NCBI GenBank assembly: GCA_965204465.1 | Contig: CBDBES010000002.1 | Coordinates: 1,116,001-1,180,000, forward strand | Length of the DNA: 64,000 nucleotides | Source of the DNA: CBDBES01 sp965204465 | GTDB taxonomy: Bacteria > Spirochaetota > Leptospiria > Turneriellales > CBDBES01 | Direction of reading: 5' to 3' | Part shown: one piece after another, positions 36,243-44,116 of the stretch | Layout of the letters: each line of letters begins with the position of its first letter | How positions within the stretch are numbered: the stretch's first letter is position 1 | Notes under the pieces: model-generated | The model's database searches: none | Told to the model about the DNA's origin: nothing | What the model saw: only the letters and a program-made list of their open reading frames with translations | Program-made: the position numbers and the translations under genes

Positions 36243-37407
36243 GATCCAATACATATATTTCTCCTTTTTCATCTTTAGCAAAACTAGATATATAATGATT
36301 TGTCTTCAATAACTGGATCATCCTCCCGTTTTTTAGATCAGAGTACCATATTCTTCCTGTCGTTGTGTCTCCTAAGATATATTTTCCTCTTAGCCAGGGG
36401 ATACTTGATCCACGATAAATATAACCACCTATGACACATTGTCCCCATCTATGAGAATATTCCAGAATAGGTAATTCCAATCTTTTTCGGTTACAATTCT
36501 TAGCCGGCTTATAGCAATGGGTACCTTCCATTATATTCCAGCCATAATTCTTTCCTTTTTTTACTATATTTATTTCTTCATATCTATTTTGCCCAACATC
36601 TCCTACGATAAGTTTTTTACTTGGGGGGTCAAAACTAAATCTCCATGGATTCCTAAGGCCATAGGCAAAAATTTCAGGCCTTACTTTTCTATTGGCCGAC
36701 TTACTTTGGCTTCGGAAGGGATTATCAGATGGAATTTTATACCCACTGTCAGGGCTTACATCAATTCTTAGTATTTTTCCTAATAGTGTATTTAGTTTTT
36801 GAGAATAATAATGAGGATCACCCCCAGAACCACCATCCCCAACGCCTATGTATAGGTGTCCCTCGTGAAAAGCGATCATCCCACCATTATGATTTGAATA
36901 AGGTTGAGGAATAGAAAGCAATTTTTCTTCTTTAATATTGAATTTCAGATCACTCAACCGCTTTACTTTCTTAATCGTAGTAATGGTCAAACGACTCAAA
37001 ACAGTTCTTCTGGGCCTGCAAAGGGAATAATAAATGTATGCCCTGCCTGTTTTTGAAAAAAAAGGATCAAAGGCTAAACCCAATAGTCCCTCTTCGGACC
37101 CTGCTGAACATATATTGTTTCTCTTGTCCAGAAGGACAATTTCTTTAGATATTTTTTTTGTTTGAGGAAGTAATATGATCCTACCGGCTTGTTCTACGAT
37201 GGCATAGAGTATAGGCAATCCAGGGTATCTGGCAGGAAAAACTTCCATAAAAACAGGCTTATCAAATCTTCTGGGAAAGGCCTCTATCAATTTGATTTTC
37301 TTTTTTATTTTATTATTATTTGCTTTTTTACTATTGCAGAAGGTAGGGACCAGGATCATTAAGAATAATAGGAAAATATATTTTTTCTTTTTATGTAAGT
37401 GATTCAT
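36193..37407 (-). CDS. Exported glucose/sorbosone dehydrogenase-like (PQQ-type) beta-propeller lipoprotein
   Basis: The ATG at 37407 overlaps the coaC stop (ATGA), so I prefer it over an upstream in-frame ATG at 37479. The N-terminus is a signal peptide, KKKKYIFLLFLMILVPTFC, with a cysteine where a lipoprotein cleavage could occur (non-classical lipobox). The body is a GSDH-type propeller: EEGLLGLAFDPFFSKTGRAYIYYS, SNHNGGMIAFHEGHLYIGVGDGGSG, LLGKILRIDVSPDSGY, AYGLRNPWRFSFDP and GDVGQNRYEEINIV. It would oxidise aldoses if it binds PQQ; no PQQ biosynthesis genes are seen here. Translationally coupled to coaC. Confidence 0.85.
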   Translation of the reverse strand: MNHLHKKKKYIFLLFLMILVPTFCNSKKANNNKIKKKIKLIEAFPRRFDKPVFMEVFPARYPGLPILYAIVEQAGRIILLPQTKKISKEIVLLDKRNNICSAGSEEGLLGLAFDPFFSKTGRAYIYYSLCRPRRTVLSRLTITTIKKVKRLSDLKFNIKEEKLLSIPQPYSNHNGGMIAFHEGHLYIGVGDGGSGGDPHYYSQKLNTLLGKILRIDVSPDSGYKIPSDNPFRSQSKSANRKVRPEIFAYGLRNPWRFSFDPPSKKLIVGDVGQNRYEEINIVKKGKNYGWNIMEGTHCYKPAKNCNRKRLELPILEYSHRWGQCVIGGYIYRGSSIPWLRGKYILGDTTTGRIWYSDLKNGRMIQLLKTNHYISSFAKDEKGEIYVLDLIGKILKISPADPGRQ

Positions 37408-37922
37408 TGATTCAAATTTCGAACTTGTTTTAAGATTTCTTCTATCGGCATCATCTTGCCTTCTCCTATATCTCCGCAAACGGCTTCTCCGTTATCCGGG
37501 TCTAAAATTCGGTATCCAAATTCTTTTAAAATACTAATATTTTTCTGAACCGCCGGGTGAGAATACATATATGGATTCATAGCAGGAGCGATCCATCTGG
37601 GACCATGGAAAGATAATAAGGTAGAGGTAAGAATATTATCTGATATACCATTAGCGGCCTTTGCAATAATGTTAGCGGTTGCTGGAGAGATCAAAAACAA
37701 ATGGAGGTCTTTACGAATGTCTATATGGGGCATTTTTTGACTCATATTGTCTGTATAAACCTCATCTCCTGAAAGAGCGGCAAATATAGTAGGGGATACC
37801 CATTTGGCGGCCGTTCTGGTCATGGCGACTCTTACATGATGCCCTTCTTTTGTGAGCATACGCACTAATTCGCATGTTCTATAAATGGCAATAGACCCTG
37901 AAATACCGATCAATATATTCAT
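37404..37922 (-). CDS. coaC: Phosphopantothenoylcysteine decarboxylase (flavoprotein), stand-alone
   Basis: The decarboxylase half of coenzyme A synthesis, turning phosphopantothenoylcysteine into phosphopantetheine. Visible motifs: GISGSIAIYRTCELVRML (FMN site), HIDIRKDLHLFLISPATANIIAK (catalytic His), PAMNPYMY (PAMN) and EAVCGDIGEGKMM (substrate-clamp Cys). At 172 residues it matches single-domain CoaC; the CoaB synthetase domain is not fused and is not in the window. It precedes the sugar dehydrogenase gene with an ATGA overlap and follows the glycosyltransferase by 5 nt. Confidence 0.88.
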   Translation of the reverse strand: MNILIGISGSIAIYRTCELVRMLTKEGHHVRVAMTRTAAKWVSPTIFAALSGDEVYTDNMSQKMPHIDIRKDLHLFLISPATANIIAKAANGISDNILTSTLLSFHGPRWIAPAMNPYMYSHPAVQKNISILKEFGYRILDPDNGEAVCGDIGEGKMMPIEEILKQVRNLNQ

Positions 37923-37927
37923 TTCTT

Positions 37928-38737
37928 TTATCTCTTTAGCTGATTTTTGAATTTATCTTTGTGTAGTTTTTCTCTTAATTTTGTATATTTTAGATATCTA
38001 TAAAAAGAAGCATTTATACTGATCAAAAAACCACGATAGCCATCTAAAATACCTAATTTCAAAAAATAGGTCTTTAAAAAAACAAGAAAAGGGTAAATAT
38101 AAATATAAAATACTCCCCAATATCTTTTCTTTTTACCCATGCCAGTATATGAATTATAAGCGCTTTTTGCCATCAGATCCGAAAGATAGTTTATTTTTTC
38201 AATGTGTCCACCAAGTGTATGATATGAATAATGAAGCAGATCATATTTTAGATGCTTCACAGAAGTGTTTGGATTTGTCACTACTTTTTCATGTGGACTA
38301 CTTCCGTCCCAGCGGGCTTTTTGTTTATGAAATAATCTTATTTTTGTGTCAGGATACCAACCACAATAATTGATCCATTTGCCACAGTAATTTGTTCTTC
38401 GGTTCATAGAATAAGCATCCGCATCCCATTTTTCTTTTATGCTTAAAATACGATTTTCTAGTTCCTGCGAAAGTGCTTCATCCGCATCCAAAGAAAGTAT
38501 GATATCATATTTACTGCATGAGATGGCATAATTTTTTTGCTGTATATAATTTTTAAATTTATTCTGAATAAATTTTACACCAAATCCAGAACATATTTTT
38601 TTAGTGGCATCCGTAGAAAAAGAGTCTACCACTACAATTTCATCCGATACTCTTTTCAGAGATTGAAGGCATCTTGCAATATTTTTTTCTTCATTATAAG
38701 TAATAATATTTGCCGTTATTTTGATCTTATCAGCCAT
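37928..38737 (-). CDS. Family 2 glycosyltransferase (WaaE/LPS-core type)
   Basis: A 269-residue GT-A enzyme with ANIITYNEEKNIARCLQSL at the N-terminus, EIVVVDSFSTDATK, and LSLDADEALSQEL, which holds the DxD-like metal site. The order and WDGSSPHEKV block fit the WaaE-like family that adds sugar to lipopolysaccharide core or related glycans. A hydrophobic C-terminal stretch (FYIYIYPFLVFLKTYF) suggests membrane association. With kdsA in the same window it supports an LPS-bearing cell. The donor and acceptor are unknown. Confidence 0.85.
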   Translation of the reverse strand: MADKIKITANIITYNEEKNIARCLQSLKRVSDEIVVVDSFSTDATKKICSGFGVKFIQNKFKNYIQQKNYAISCSKYDIILSLDADEALSQELENRILSIKEKWDADAYSMNRRTNYCGKWINYCGWYPDTKIRLFHKQKARWDGSSPHEKVVTNPNTSVKHLKYDLLHYSYHTLGGHIEKINYLSDLMAKSAYNSYTGMGKKKRYWGVFYIYIYPFLVFLKTYFLKLGILDGYRGFLISINASFYRYLKYTKLREKLHKDKFKNQLKR

Positions 38738-38822
38738 ATAATATTTCGCCTACTGATTTTACCAAGCCTTTTTGAAAGAAAATGGATCCGATCCATCAAA
38801 GGGGATCAAGAAAATATATAAT

Positions 38823-39059
38823 TCAATTTTGAAGGCATATACGATATGATTCTGGATCTATTTCTAGTTCATAAGCGAATCGTGCAAAACATGCCCCATG
38901 CACATCTTTATTATATTTTGCATAGGATGTATTCATTTTTTTGATCAATCCAGGATATGCCTCCCCATTAATAAACAATATCTTATAAATTGATATACAG
39001 TCAACTACATTTAGTAACAGCTGTTGGTGTGTACAAGGTAAAAGGAGCCTGTGCGCCAA
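38823..39059 (-). pseudogene. Possible 3' remnant of an unidentified gene
   Basis: A 78-codon ORF whose first codons lie inside the inverted repeat of the neighbouring element (39043-39083), so its true 5' end has been replaced. The remainder (NVVDCISIYKILFINGEAYPG ... HGACFARFAYELEIDPESYRICLQ) has ordinary protein composition. I do not recognise the family. Confidence 0.35.
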
Positions 39060-39463
39060 CTTAAAAGCATTTACATTTTTGAAAAGAACGAGTATAAAAT
39101 CCCCAGTTCAGCTTTTTTAAATAAGTAAAATTGTTATTCTCTAAGCGTCCTTTACCAGAGGTTGTTTTTTATTTTTTATGTCCCATGAACAGTAGATTTG
39201 CACAAAGCGATAGAGATCAACTTATGATGTTTTCCCGTACTCTGGGAGATAATCTTGATAAGAATCACGAAATTTATGCATTTGTTAAGCTTTTGGATAC
39301 AATTGACATGAATCCTTTTCTATCGAGATATTCACATGAGGGGGGTAAAGCATATCATCCTTCTTTAATGTTAGGAGTTTTATTCTATGGTTTTCATCGT
39401 GGTTGGAGAAGTAGCAGAGAATTTCAAAAATGTAAATGCTTTTAAGTTGAGGCACAGGCTCCT
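39043..39463 (+). mobile_element. Non-autonomous element: truncated DUF772 transposase between 41-bp inverted repeats
   Basis: Bases 39043-39083 and 39423-39463 are inverted repeats matching at 39 of 41 positions (aggagcctgtgc ... cttaaaagcatttacatttt). Between them is the N-terminus of an IS5/IS1182-type transposase (39131-39445; MNSRFAQSDRDQLMM ... YHPSLMLGVLFYGFHRGWRSSREFQK). The catalytic DDE part is missing, and the ORF ends inside the right repeat. Remnants like this may be moved by a full-length relative. The flanks (38738-38822 and 39464-39600) hold nothing recognisable. Confidence 0.7.
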
Positions 39464-39605
39464 CCTCTATTAAGCAAATATTTTTTCACTTATTCTAAAT
39501 TTGTTGACAAAATGTTTCTGCAAGTATTTCTGGGCAAAATAAAGTGTTTTCAGTAAAACCTATTTATTTGCCGTAAACATAATATTTAAATTCTGAAAAT
39601 AAATT

Positions 39606-39640
39606 ACCGATAGTACCGATAGTACCGATAGTACTGATAG
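39606..39640. repeat. Four 9-bp tandem repeats just before the M23 peptidase start
   Basis: accgatagt is repeated three times with a fourth, slightly changed copy (actgatag), ending one base before ATG 39642. The repeats occupy the place of the Shine-Dalgarno sequence and are in frame with the gene, but an in-frame stop (39600-39602) lies before them, so they are not translated from upstream. Copy-number change would alter the leader length in 9-bp steps. Confidence 0.65.
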
Positions 39641-39641
39641 A

Positions 39642-40751
39642 ATGAAAACCATAAGAAATATAGATCATACTGGGAAAAAAAGCTTATTGCTAGAAAAAAT
39701 GAAAAAATATTTTAAGAAAAAGTGGCTTGTCTTTAAAGAGAAAGGTTATGAAAGAATTACTTTAATGATCATTCCTCATAATAGAAAGAATTTATTAAGC
39801 TTTCAATTAAGTAAATTCACAATAGGTTTTATTTCATTTATTATAATTACTATTTTTTTAAATTCTTTCTTATCCTGGAAATCTCAAAAAGATGCAAAAA
39901 AAGAATTCTCTAGTTTATACAGTACGGACCAAACTTTTTATAGTGAGCATAAGCAATATTTACATCAATTTGAAAATATCTCTGAAAGCCAGTCTAACAT
40001 CAAAACCTCTATACAAGAAATTCTAGCATTGATCAATGAAGATCAACATGGAGTTTCTTTTTTTTCTAATTCTGAAAGGATGCATGAACAGGCTATTGAA
40101 CAGATCAGAAATGAAAGTCATGATTTTTATTTAACCATGAATGAACTTCTGGAAAGAAAAAAAACTACTGGTTTTTCATTTGGTTCCTTAACAGACTCCT
40201 TTTTGAAAACTTTTGAAGATAGCCAAATAAATGATCATTTTCAGTATAATAATGAAGTGGTTGCTTATAGAAAATTGTATTTAGAAGTGCAACAGATCAT
40301 TCAATCTTTAACTATTCTGGAATCATTTTTACGGGAATGCGAGGAAGTACGCAAAAACTCCCCTTATTACTGGCCTATTGCGGGAGGATATATCACCTCA
40401 AAATATGGTCCTCGTTTCTCTCCCTTCGGAAATGGAACGGAGTTCCATCTTGGCATAGATCTGGCTAATCAGGAAGGTACTCCTGTGTATGCTGCTGCGG
40501 ATGGGATTATTGCATCTACTTCCACGAGCAATGGCTATGGAAAAACGGTCCGCATTAATCATAGATTTGGGTATAAAACTTTATATGCTCATTTAAAAAC
40601 TATTTTAGTAAGACATGGAAAGTTTGTGCAAAAAGGAGATATGATCGGAAGACTGGGGTCAACAGGCAGAACCACAGGACCTCATCTTCATTTTGAAGTT
40701 AAAATGGGTGACAAACATATTGATCCTTTTCCATTCCTAAGACCTTTTTAA
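39642..40751 (+). CDS. M23-family (LytM-type) peptidoglycan endopeptidase, membrane-anchored
   Basis: A 369-residue protein with a transmembrane anchor near residues 65-85 (LSKFTIGFISFIIITIFLN), a coiled-coil-like region (about 95-225) and a C-terminal M23 domain. The zinc-binding residues are in EFHLGIDLANQEG (HxxxD) and GPHLHFEVKMG (HxH). The fold and order (anchor, coil, M23) resemble EnvC/NlpD-like or MepM proteins that cut or regulate cutting of cell-wall crosslinks. No ribosome-binding site is visible ahead of ATG 39642 because the tandem repeat lies there. The rpmG gene follows 13 nt downstream. Confidence 0.88.
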   Translation: MKTIRNIDHTGKKSLLLEKMKKYFKKKWLVFKEKGYERITLMIIPHNRKNLLSFQLSKFTIGFISFIIITIFLNSFLSWKSQKDAKKEFSSLYSTDQTFYSEHKQYLHQFENISESQSNIKTSIQEILALINEDQHGVSFFSNSERMHEQAIEQIRNESHDFYLTMNELLERKKTTGFSFGSLTDSFLKTFEDSQINDHFQYNNEVVAYRKLYLEVQQIIQSLTILESFLRECEEVRKNSPYYWPIAGGYITSKYGPRFSPFGNGTEFHLGIDLANQEGTPVYAAADGIIASTSTSNGYGKTVRINHRFGYKTLYAHLKTILVRHGKFVQKGDMIGRLGSTGRTTGPHLHFEVKMGDKHIDPFPFLRPF

Positions 40752-40764
40752 GAGGAGTTTGTAT

Positions 40765-40923
40765 ATGCGTGAGATCATTAAATTAGAATCTACAGAAGGA
40801 ACGGGTAGTTTTTATACCACGACTAAAAACAAAAAGCTAAATAAAGGAAAAATAGAAGTAAAGAAATTCGATAAAAAAATAAGAAAACATGTACTCTTTA
40901 CAGAAAAAAAGATCAGTAAATAG
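40765..40923 (+). CDS. rpmG: 50S ribosomal protein bL33
   Basis: A 52-residue gene. The translation MREIIKLESTEGTGSFYTTT followed by KNKKLNKGKIEVKKFDKK and IRKHVLFTEKKISK matches bL33 along its whole length. It lacks the CxxC pairs, so this is the zinc-free form. A ribosome-binding site (agaggag, 40751-40757) precedes the ATG. It lies between the M23 peptidase gene and the ABC ATPase gene. The 251 nt after it (40924-41174) hold no gene. Confidence 0.92.
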   Translation: MREIIKLESTEGTGSFYTTTKNKKLNKGKIEVKKFDKKIRKHVLFTEKKISK

Positions 40924-41174
40924 ACCTGCCTAACATCAGTAAAAATTTCCAGAGCCAATTGATCGAATCTGTTTTTTCAGCAATTTGATATGATTTGGAG
41001 TGCTTTTTTTAATTATTTCAAATTTCATATCAGGTTTCTTTAGAAGATGGCTATTGTCTTTTTTAGCAATTGATTCTCCATTTCTGCTTATAAGCTTTCT
41101 GCGGTATTGGTTATTGTAAATTTATAGTAAATTATACTTGACTTCATAGATATGTTCTATATTCAGATACTTGT

Positions 41175-41882
41175 ATGATAGAAGTAAAAAATCTTTCTAA
41201 GTCTTATAGAAAGAATGTGAATGCAGTAGATGATTTGAGCTTTAAAATAGACAGGAATGAAGTAGTCGCCTTCTTAGGTGTTAACGGTGCAGGTAAAACA
41301 ACTACTTTGAGAATGCTAACTGGCTTTTTAGCCCCTACAAGTGGGGAAGTAAATATAAATTCATTCAGCTTACTAGAAGATCATATGGATCTAAAAAAAC
41401 AAATTGGCTATTTGCCAGAAACACCCGCCTTCTATCCTGAAATGACTATAGAGGGTTTTCTCAGATATATGTACAGAATAAGATCATATTCTAAAGAAAA
41501 TGAAGAAGAAAGAATTGAGAACAGCCTTGAAAAGACTAATTTAAAAGATCACAGAGATCATCAGATCGGGCATCTTTCTGCAGGATACCGAAAAAGAGTA
41601 GGAATATCCCAGGCATTGGTGCATAATCCACCCGTTTTGATCTTAGATGAACCAATATCTGAATTAGATCCAGTACAAATTATAGAGATGCGTAATTTGA
41701 TATTATCTTTAAAAGAAGAGCATACTATATTGGTTTCTAGTCATATTTTAAGCGAGGTTTCTCAAACCGCAGACCGTTATCTGTTCATCCATAAAGGGAA
41801 ATTAGTCGCAGAAGAAACATCTTCTTCTTTAAAAGAAAAAAATATGTCTTTAGAAGCTATGTTCATACAGTTAAGCCAGTGA
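41175..41882 (+). CDS. ABC transporter ATP-binding protein (GldA/NosF-like)
   Basis: A 235-residue ABC ATPase: Walker A FLGVNGAGKTTTLRMLTG, the signature LSAGYRKRVGISQAL, Walker B PVLILDEPISELDP, and the switch histidine in SSHILSEV. The signature and D-loop carry small changes from the common LSKGYRQR and DEPTSGLDP. The domain order and the GYLPETPAFYPEMTIEGFLRY segment match ABC-2 exporters of the GldA/NosF/CcmA kind. No permease gene lies next to it, unless it is outside the cluster. It precedes a small lipoprotein gene and kdsA. Confidence 0.87.
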   Translation: MIEVKNLSKSYRKNVNAVDDLSFKIDRNEVVAFLGVNGAGKTTTLRMLTGFLAPTSGEVNINSFSLLEDHMDLKKQIGYLPETPAFYPEMTIEGFLRYMYRIRSYSKENEEERIENSLEKTNLKDHRDHQIGHLSAGYRKRVGISQALVHNPPVLILDEPISELDPVQIIEMRNLILSLKEEHTILVSSHILSEVSQTADRYLFIHKGKLVAEETSSSLKEKNMSLEAMFIQLSQ

Positions 41883-41925
41883 AAGTATTGGATTCTTCTG
41901 GTATTATATTTAATTGAGGATTCGG

Positions 41926-42293
41926 ATGAAAATACTTTTTAGATTTTATTTGTGTATGAGTTTATTTTCTTCATTTTTTTTTGCCAGAAGAGTTCGTTGT
42001 GGTTTACAAAAGAAGAGATACTCTTAAAAAATAACTTTTGGCTAGATGATAATACTTTACAGATCATTTCAAAGGAAGAAGGAAATAAGGAAGAAGTGCC
42101 TTTTACTTTAAGAAGATCAAAAAATTGTTATAAGGCAAAGAAAAAAGCAAGGTCTTTTTTTAAGCAAACATATCCTAAGGTAGATCTGGATGACATCCAA
42201 ATGGAAATTTATTATACAATGTATACTTCTAATGGAGGCTGTAAATTGATTGTTCGATTTAAAGCGCCTTATTTAAAGGATAGGATCCAATGA
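41926..42293 (+). CDS. Small lipoprotein, out of frame by one T in its signal peptide
   Basis: A GAGG ribosome-binding site precedes ATG 41926. From there the gene encodes MKILFRFYLCMSLFSSFFF and then leaves the frame at nine T (41974-41982). With ten T it continues to a lipobox-like cysteine, SSFFFCQKSSLWF, and 108 further residues to 42293. As written, the body can be read only from a GTG at 41952 with no Shine-Dalgarno site. The body (EEILLKNNFWLDDNTLQI ... VDLDDIQMEIYYTMYTSNGG) belongs to no family I recognise. The stop overlaps the kdsA start (ATGA). Confidence 0.6.
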
Positions 42294-43132
42294 AATTACA
42301 ATTTACTCCTGAAAAAAACTTTTTGAGAGATTATAAACTGGGGGGTAAAAATCCTTTCTTTTTGATCGCTGGACCTTGCGTAATTGAAAACAGAGAACTA
42401 TTGAATGAGGTTGCTCCTAAAATAAAAAAAATATGCAATGAATTGAACATACTTTTCTTTTTTAAGTCTTCCTATGATAAGGCCAATCGCAGTAGCATTC
42501 ATTCTTTCAGAGGGCCTGGCCTGGAAGAAGGTGTTTCCATTTTAAAAGAAATTAAAAAAGAACATGATATTCTTATTTTAACCGATGTGCATCTTCCTGA
42601 AGAAGTAGAAAAAGTATCTGAAGTAGCAGATATGATTCAAATCCCTGCTTTTCTATGCAGACAGACAGATCTTATCGTAGAGGCCTCCAAGACAAAAAAA
42701 TGGCTTAATATAAAAAAAGGGCAATTTGTTGCCCCCATGGATGTTTGCAGAATTGTAGAAAAAGTTCATTCTTCTGGTTCGGATAAAGTAACGATATGTG
42801 AAAGAGGATATTCTTTTGGTTACAATAATTTAGTGGTGGATATGAGAGGGATTGAAATTATCCGGGCCCAGGGCATACATGTTGTTATGGATACCACTCA
42901 CTCTGTTCAGTTACCCGGATCAGGCGAACAATCAGGCGGCCAGAGAGAAATGATATTTCCATTAGCCAGAGCAGCAGCAGCAGTTGGGGTAGATGGTTTT
43001 TTCATGGAGGTTCACCCCGATCCTTCCTCTGCCAGATCAGACTCTACCAATCAGCTATTCTTGAAAGACCTGTTTCCAATTTTAAGGCTTTTACTTGAAA
43101 TAGATGCTCTTTCTAAAGGACGATCAATATAA
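42290..43132 (+). CDS. kdsA: 2-dehydro-3-deoxyphosphooctonate aldolase (KDO-8-phosphate synthase)
   Basis: Condenses phosphoenolpyruvate with arabinose-5-phosphate to give KDO-8-phosphate for lipopolysaccharide. Motifs: FFLIAGPCVIENRELLNE, FFFKSSYDKANRSSIHSFRGPG, LTDVHLPEEVEKV, IQIPAFLCRQTDLI, and VVMDTTHSVQLPG. At 280 residues it has the family size. Its ATG overlaps the stop of the preceding gene. Strong evidence for an outer membrane with LPS. Confidence 0.95.
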   Translation: MKLQFTPEKNFLRDYKLGGKNPFFLIAGPCVIENRELLNEVAPKIKKICNELNILFFFKSSYDKANRSSIHSFRGPGLEEGVSILKEIKKEHDILILTDVHLPEEVEKVSEVADMIQIPAFLCRQTDLIVEASKTKKWLNIKKGQFVAPMDVCRIVEKVHSSGSDKVTICERGYSFGYNNLVVDMRGIEIIRAQGIHVVMDTTHSVQLPGSGEQSGGQREMIFPLARAAAAVGVDGFFMEVHPDPSSARSDSTNQLFLKDLFPILRLLLEIDALSKGRSI

Positions 43133-43187
43133 AATTCTTTACAGAGTCAAGGCAATTAAAGTTCTGTAGCAATATTCTAGGTCAACT

Positions 43188-43260
43188 GGCCAGATAGCTC
43201 AGTCGGTAGAGCAGGGGACTGAAAATCCCCGTGTCGGGAGTTCGATTCTCTCTCTGGCCA
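43188..43260 (+). tRNA. tRNA-Phe (GAA)
   Basis: The acceptor stem GGCCAGA pairs with TCTGGCC and is followed by the discriminator A. The D-arm is GCTC-AGTCGGTAGA-GC, the anticodon loop CTGAAAA carries GAA, and the T-arm has TTCGATT. CCA is only partly encoded by the following bases. Located 55 nt after kdsA. Confidence 0.96.
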
Positions 43261-43287
43261 ATCAATTACTTTTTACAGACCATTTAT

Positions 43288-44109
43288 ATGTTAAATCATT
43301 TTTTAAAAAAAGCTTCTTCCTATGGGATACTCTTTTTTGCTTCTTTATCTTTATTATGGTTTTTTGTCTATTTAATAGCCTCTACCATGCAGTATACTAT
43401 ATTCGGTCAATTTACATTCCCCTTTTTTTATTATGTCATTGTAGGAATTTTATCCATTGTAATTGGTCTGACCATTATTAATATTATAGCCAATATGAAT
43501 TTAATTTCTGAGAATCTGCAAAGTACAGCAATAAAAAAAAAGTATCAATTCAAAAAACCGGCCTTCATTCTGATCGGATCTGTGGTGGGATCATTCATTG
43601 TATTATTCATTATATTACACTTTTTAAATGCATATAATACACAAAAAACGGTAAGGAATTTACAGAGAGACATTAAAAATGCGGTCTCAGAGCATAAGGT
43701 TCTGATAGAAGAGACCATTACATACATAGAAGAGAAAAAAAATATAGATAATGCGACTAAGAATTTGCTTTTATTAAAGTCAATGATCCCAGGCATAAAA
43801 GATATATTCTTTTTATTTCCTGAAAATATACACAATAGAAAAATATTCTTTAGGTTATCTCCCTGGTTTGACTCCCACAGACCAAAGAATAATATAAAGA
43901 CATCGGAAAATATATATATACCCCACAATTGGAATGAGGCGAATTATCTCAAAGAATTTTTACTACACAATAAAAAGTTAACCGAAAAAGTATTCATTCA
44001 AAGACCCTATATTTATATTTATAAGCCTATCTATAAAAAAGACCAATTAAGAACGATCCTCTATTTATCCCATGATATTATTGGAGGTAGATTTATGGGA
44101 AAGTATTAA
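43288..44109 (+). CDS. Membrane protein of unknown function (sensor-like)
   Basis: I start it at ATG 43288 because the longer ORF begins inside tRNA-Phe. The 273-residue product has about three transmembrane helices (near residues 15-37, 50-73 and 93-114) and then a soluble region that opens with a coiled-coil (NLQRDIKNAVSEHKVLIEET) and ends with a beta-rich stretch (IYIYKPIYKKDQLRTILYLS). The layout resembles extracytoplasmic sensor domains of signalling proteins, but no output domain follows. Convergent with the M24 peptidase gene, 7 nt apart. Confidence 0.6.
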   Translation: MLNHFLKKASSYGILFFASLSLLWFFVYLIASTMQYTIFGQFTFPFFYYVIVGILSIVIGLTIINIIANMNLISENLQSTAIKKKYQFKKPAFILIGSVVGSFIVLFIILHFLNAYNTQKTVRNLQRDIKNAVSEHKVLIEETITYIEEKKNIDNATKNLLLLKSMIPGIKDIFFLFPENIHNRKIFFRLSPWFDSHRPKNNIKTSENIYIPHNWNEANYLKEFLLHNKKLTEKVFIQRPYIYIYKPIYKKDQLRTILYLSHDIIGGRFMGKY

Positions 44110-44116
44110 CAATTCG

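Noticed and set aside
40924..41174. Possible small gene or RNA between rpmG and the ABC ATPase
   Set aside because: No ORF with a start and ribosome-binding site, and only weak pairing; a short IS-end-like fragment near 41105 is all I can support.
43231..43287. N-terminal extension of the membrane protein into tRNA-Phe
   Set aside because: The extra codons are tRNA sequence; ATG 43288 gives a normal membrane-protein start.
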